Shown piece after piece: positions 4,826 to 5,104 of a DNA stretch of 5,104 nt. Origin of the DNA: an uncultured Selenomonas sp. (lineage in GTDB: Bacteria; Bacillota; Negativicutes; Selenomonadales; Selenomonadaceae); the NCBI GenBank assembly GCA_937915915.1, contig CALGGN010000194.1, positions 1-5,104 on the forward strand, read 5' to 3'. The notes below the pieces were generated by a model. That model saw nothing but the letters and a program-made list of their open reading frames with translations. It was not told the origin of the DNA and made no database searches. The first letter of the stretch is position 1. Each line of letters starts with the position of its first letter. The position numbers were made by a program, and so were the translations under genes.

Positions 4826-5104
4826 TCATGCTTCGACATCCGCCTGCCGTCTTCGTTTCGCCAAGCGTTCGTTGAGCATCCTGACGAACAGCACCCCGAG
4901 CAATGCATCCAGCAATGCGAGCAGGGGCAGTGTCCTGCCGTTCACGTACAGGTTCGGCGCAGGGACATCGTGGCGCTGCGGGTCGTACGCGCAGCGCTCG
5001 CCGTGCACGAGCAGGCGATGACTGTTCGTCCTCACGACTGCCAGGCCGCGAGCTTGCGGGCTCGTGCACGTCACGAGCGTGCCCATGTCGCGTTCCCTGT
5101 CGAA
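4826..5104 (-). CDS. Class C (pilin-type) sortase, C-terminal part, cut by window edge
   Basis: Sortases are membrane-anchored cysteine transpeptidases; class C members join pilins through sorting signals on the outer face of the membrane. The frame is open to the window edge, so the N-terminus lies outside; 92 residues are visible. Visible residues 9-13 read TLVTC, the sortase active-site motif with its catalytic Cys, and NSHRLLVHGER at about 27-37 carries the expected catalytic Arg (HR). A hydrophobic segment at about 59-76 followed by a basic tail (AKRRRQ) fits the C-terminal membrane anchor of class C enzymes. An ATG at 5086 with an AGGG upstream could be called as a start, but it sits one residue before the TLVTC strand, so it must be internal. 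The gap between the catalytic Cys and Arg is longer than the usual short CTPYGxNxHR form. The stop overlaps a possible ATG of the next gene by 4 bases. Family is fairly sure; exact class is inferred. Confidence 0.8.
   Translation of the reverse strand, partial: FDRERDMGTLVTCTSPQARGLAVVRTNSHRLLVHGERCAYDPQRHDVPAPNLYVNGRTLPLLALLDALLGVLFVRMLNERLAKRRRQADVEA

Noticed and set aside
4062..5021. 319-codon plus-strand ORF
   Set aside because: Antisense to the start of pcfJ, the fused ORF and the sortase; Arg/Ser/His/Cys-rich shadow translation without motifs.
4830..5069. N-terminal extension of the fused ORF up to an ATG at 5069
   Set aside because: This stretch overlaps the sortase active site and membrane anchor in another frame, and its translation is Arg/Ala/Pro-rich without features; the signal peptide begins at 4775.

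Overview
The window is read entirely from the minus strand, so transcription runs from high to low coordinates. It holds two blocks of different character. The larger block (about 1-4380) looks like an accessory or early region of a temperate phage or plasmid-like mobile element of a low-to-mid GC Firmicute (Clostridia or Negativicutes type). It encodes a PcfJ-like protein, a DUF3102 coiled-coil protein, a Lar-type restriction-alleviation protein and several very small proteins with CxxC pairs. The smaller block (about 4380-5104) is visibly richer in G and C. It reads like a cell-surface locus of a Gram-positive, probably actinobacterial, genome: the C-terminal end of a class C (pilin-type) sortase, then the signal peptide and first domain of a BspA-like surface protein. 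The taxonomic reading is inference from families and base composition only.

Layout in transcription order. (1) 5104-4826: partial sortase with its TLVTC active-site motif and C-terminal membrane anchor. (2) 4775-4125: an ORF whose first ~132 residues are a secreted BspA-like N-terminus and whose last ~83 residues are a charged, cytoplasmic-looking tail. The two parts do not belong together by family expectation, so the in-frame join near 4380 is either a natural recombination junction or an assembly chimera. (3) 4115-2565: PcfJ-like protein with an N-terminal zinc ribbon. (4) 2568-1702: DUF3102 protein, coupled to PcfJ by an ATGA overlap. (5) 1701-1622: short gap with a strong GC hairpin. (6) 1621-1040: three overlapping small Cys-rich genes, two ending in the Lar-type W-N-R-R motif; the second is clearly Lar family. 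(7) 1077-888: what looks like the remains of a small gene, with a 13-bp tandem duplication. (8) 898-668 and 671-66: two more CxxC proteins, coupled by ATGA.

The genes of block one form a tightly packed, translationally coupled series typical of phage accessory operons. Lar homologues relieve type I restriction, so a host-takeover or anti-restriction role for the small-protein cluster is possible, but only the Lar assignment supports it. I see no integrase, origin, tRNA, CRISPR array, transposase or structural phage gene. There is no gene-free stretch longer than about 145 bases. The most useful points to check are the fused ORF at 4125-4775, the decayed gene behind lar, and the repeated W-N-R-R/AGGAGG gene-boundary module.
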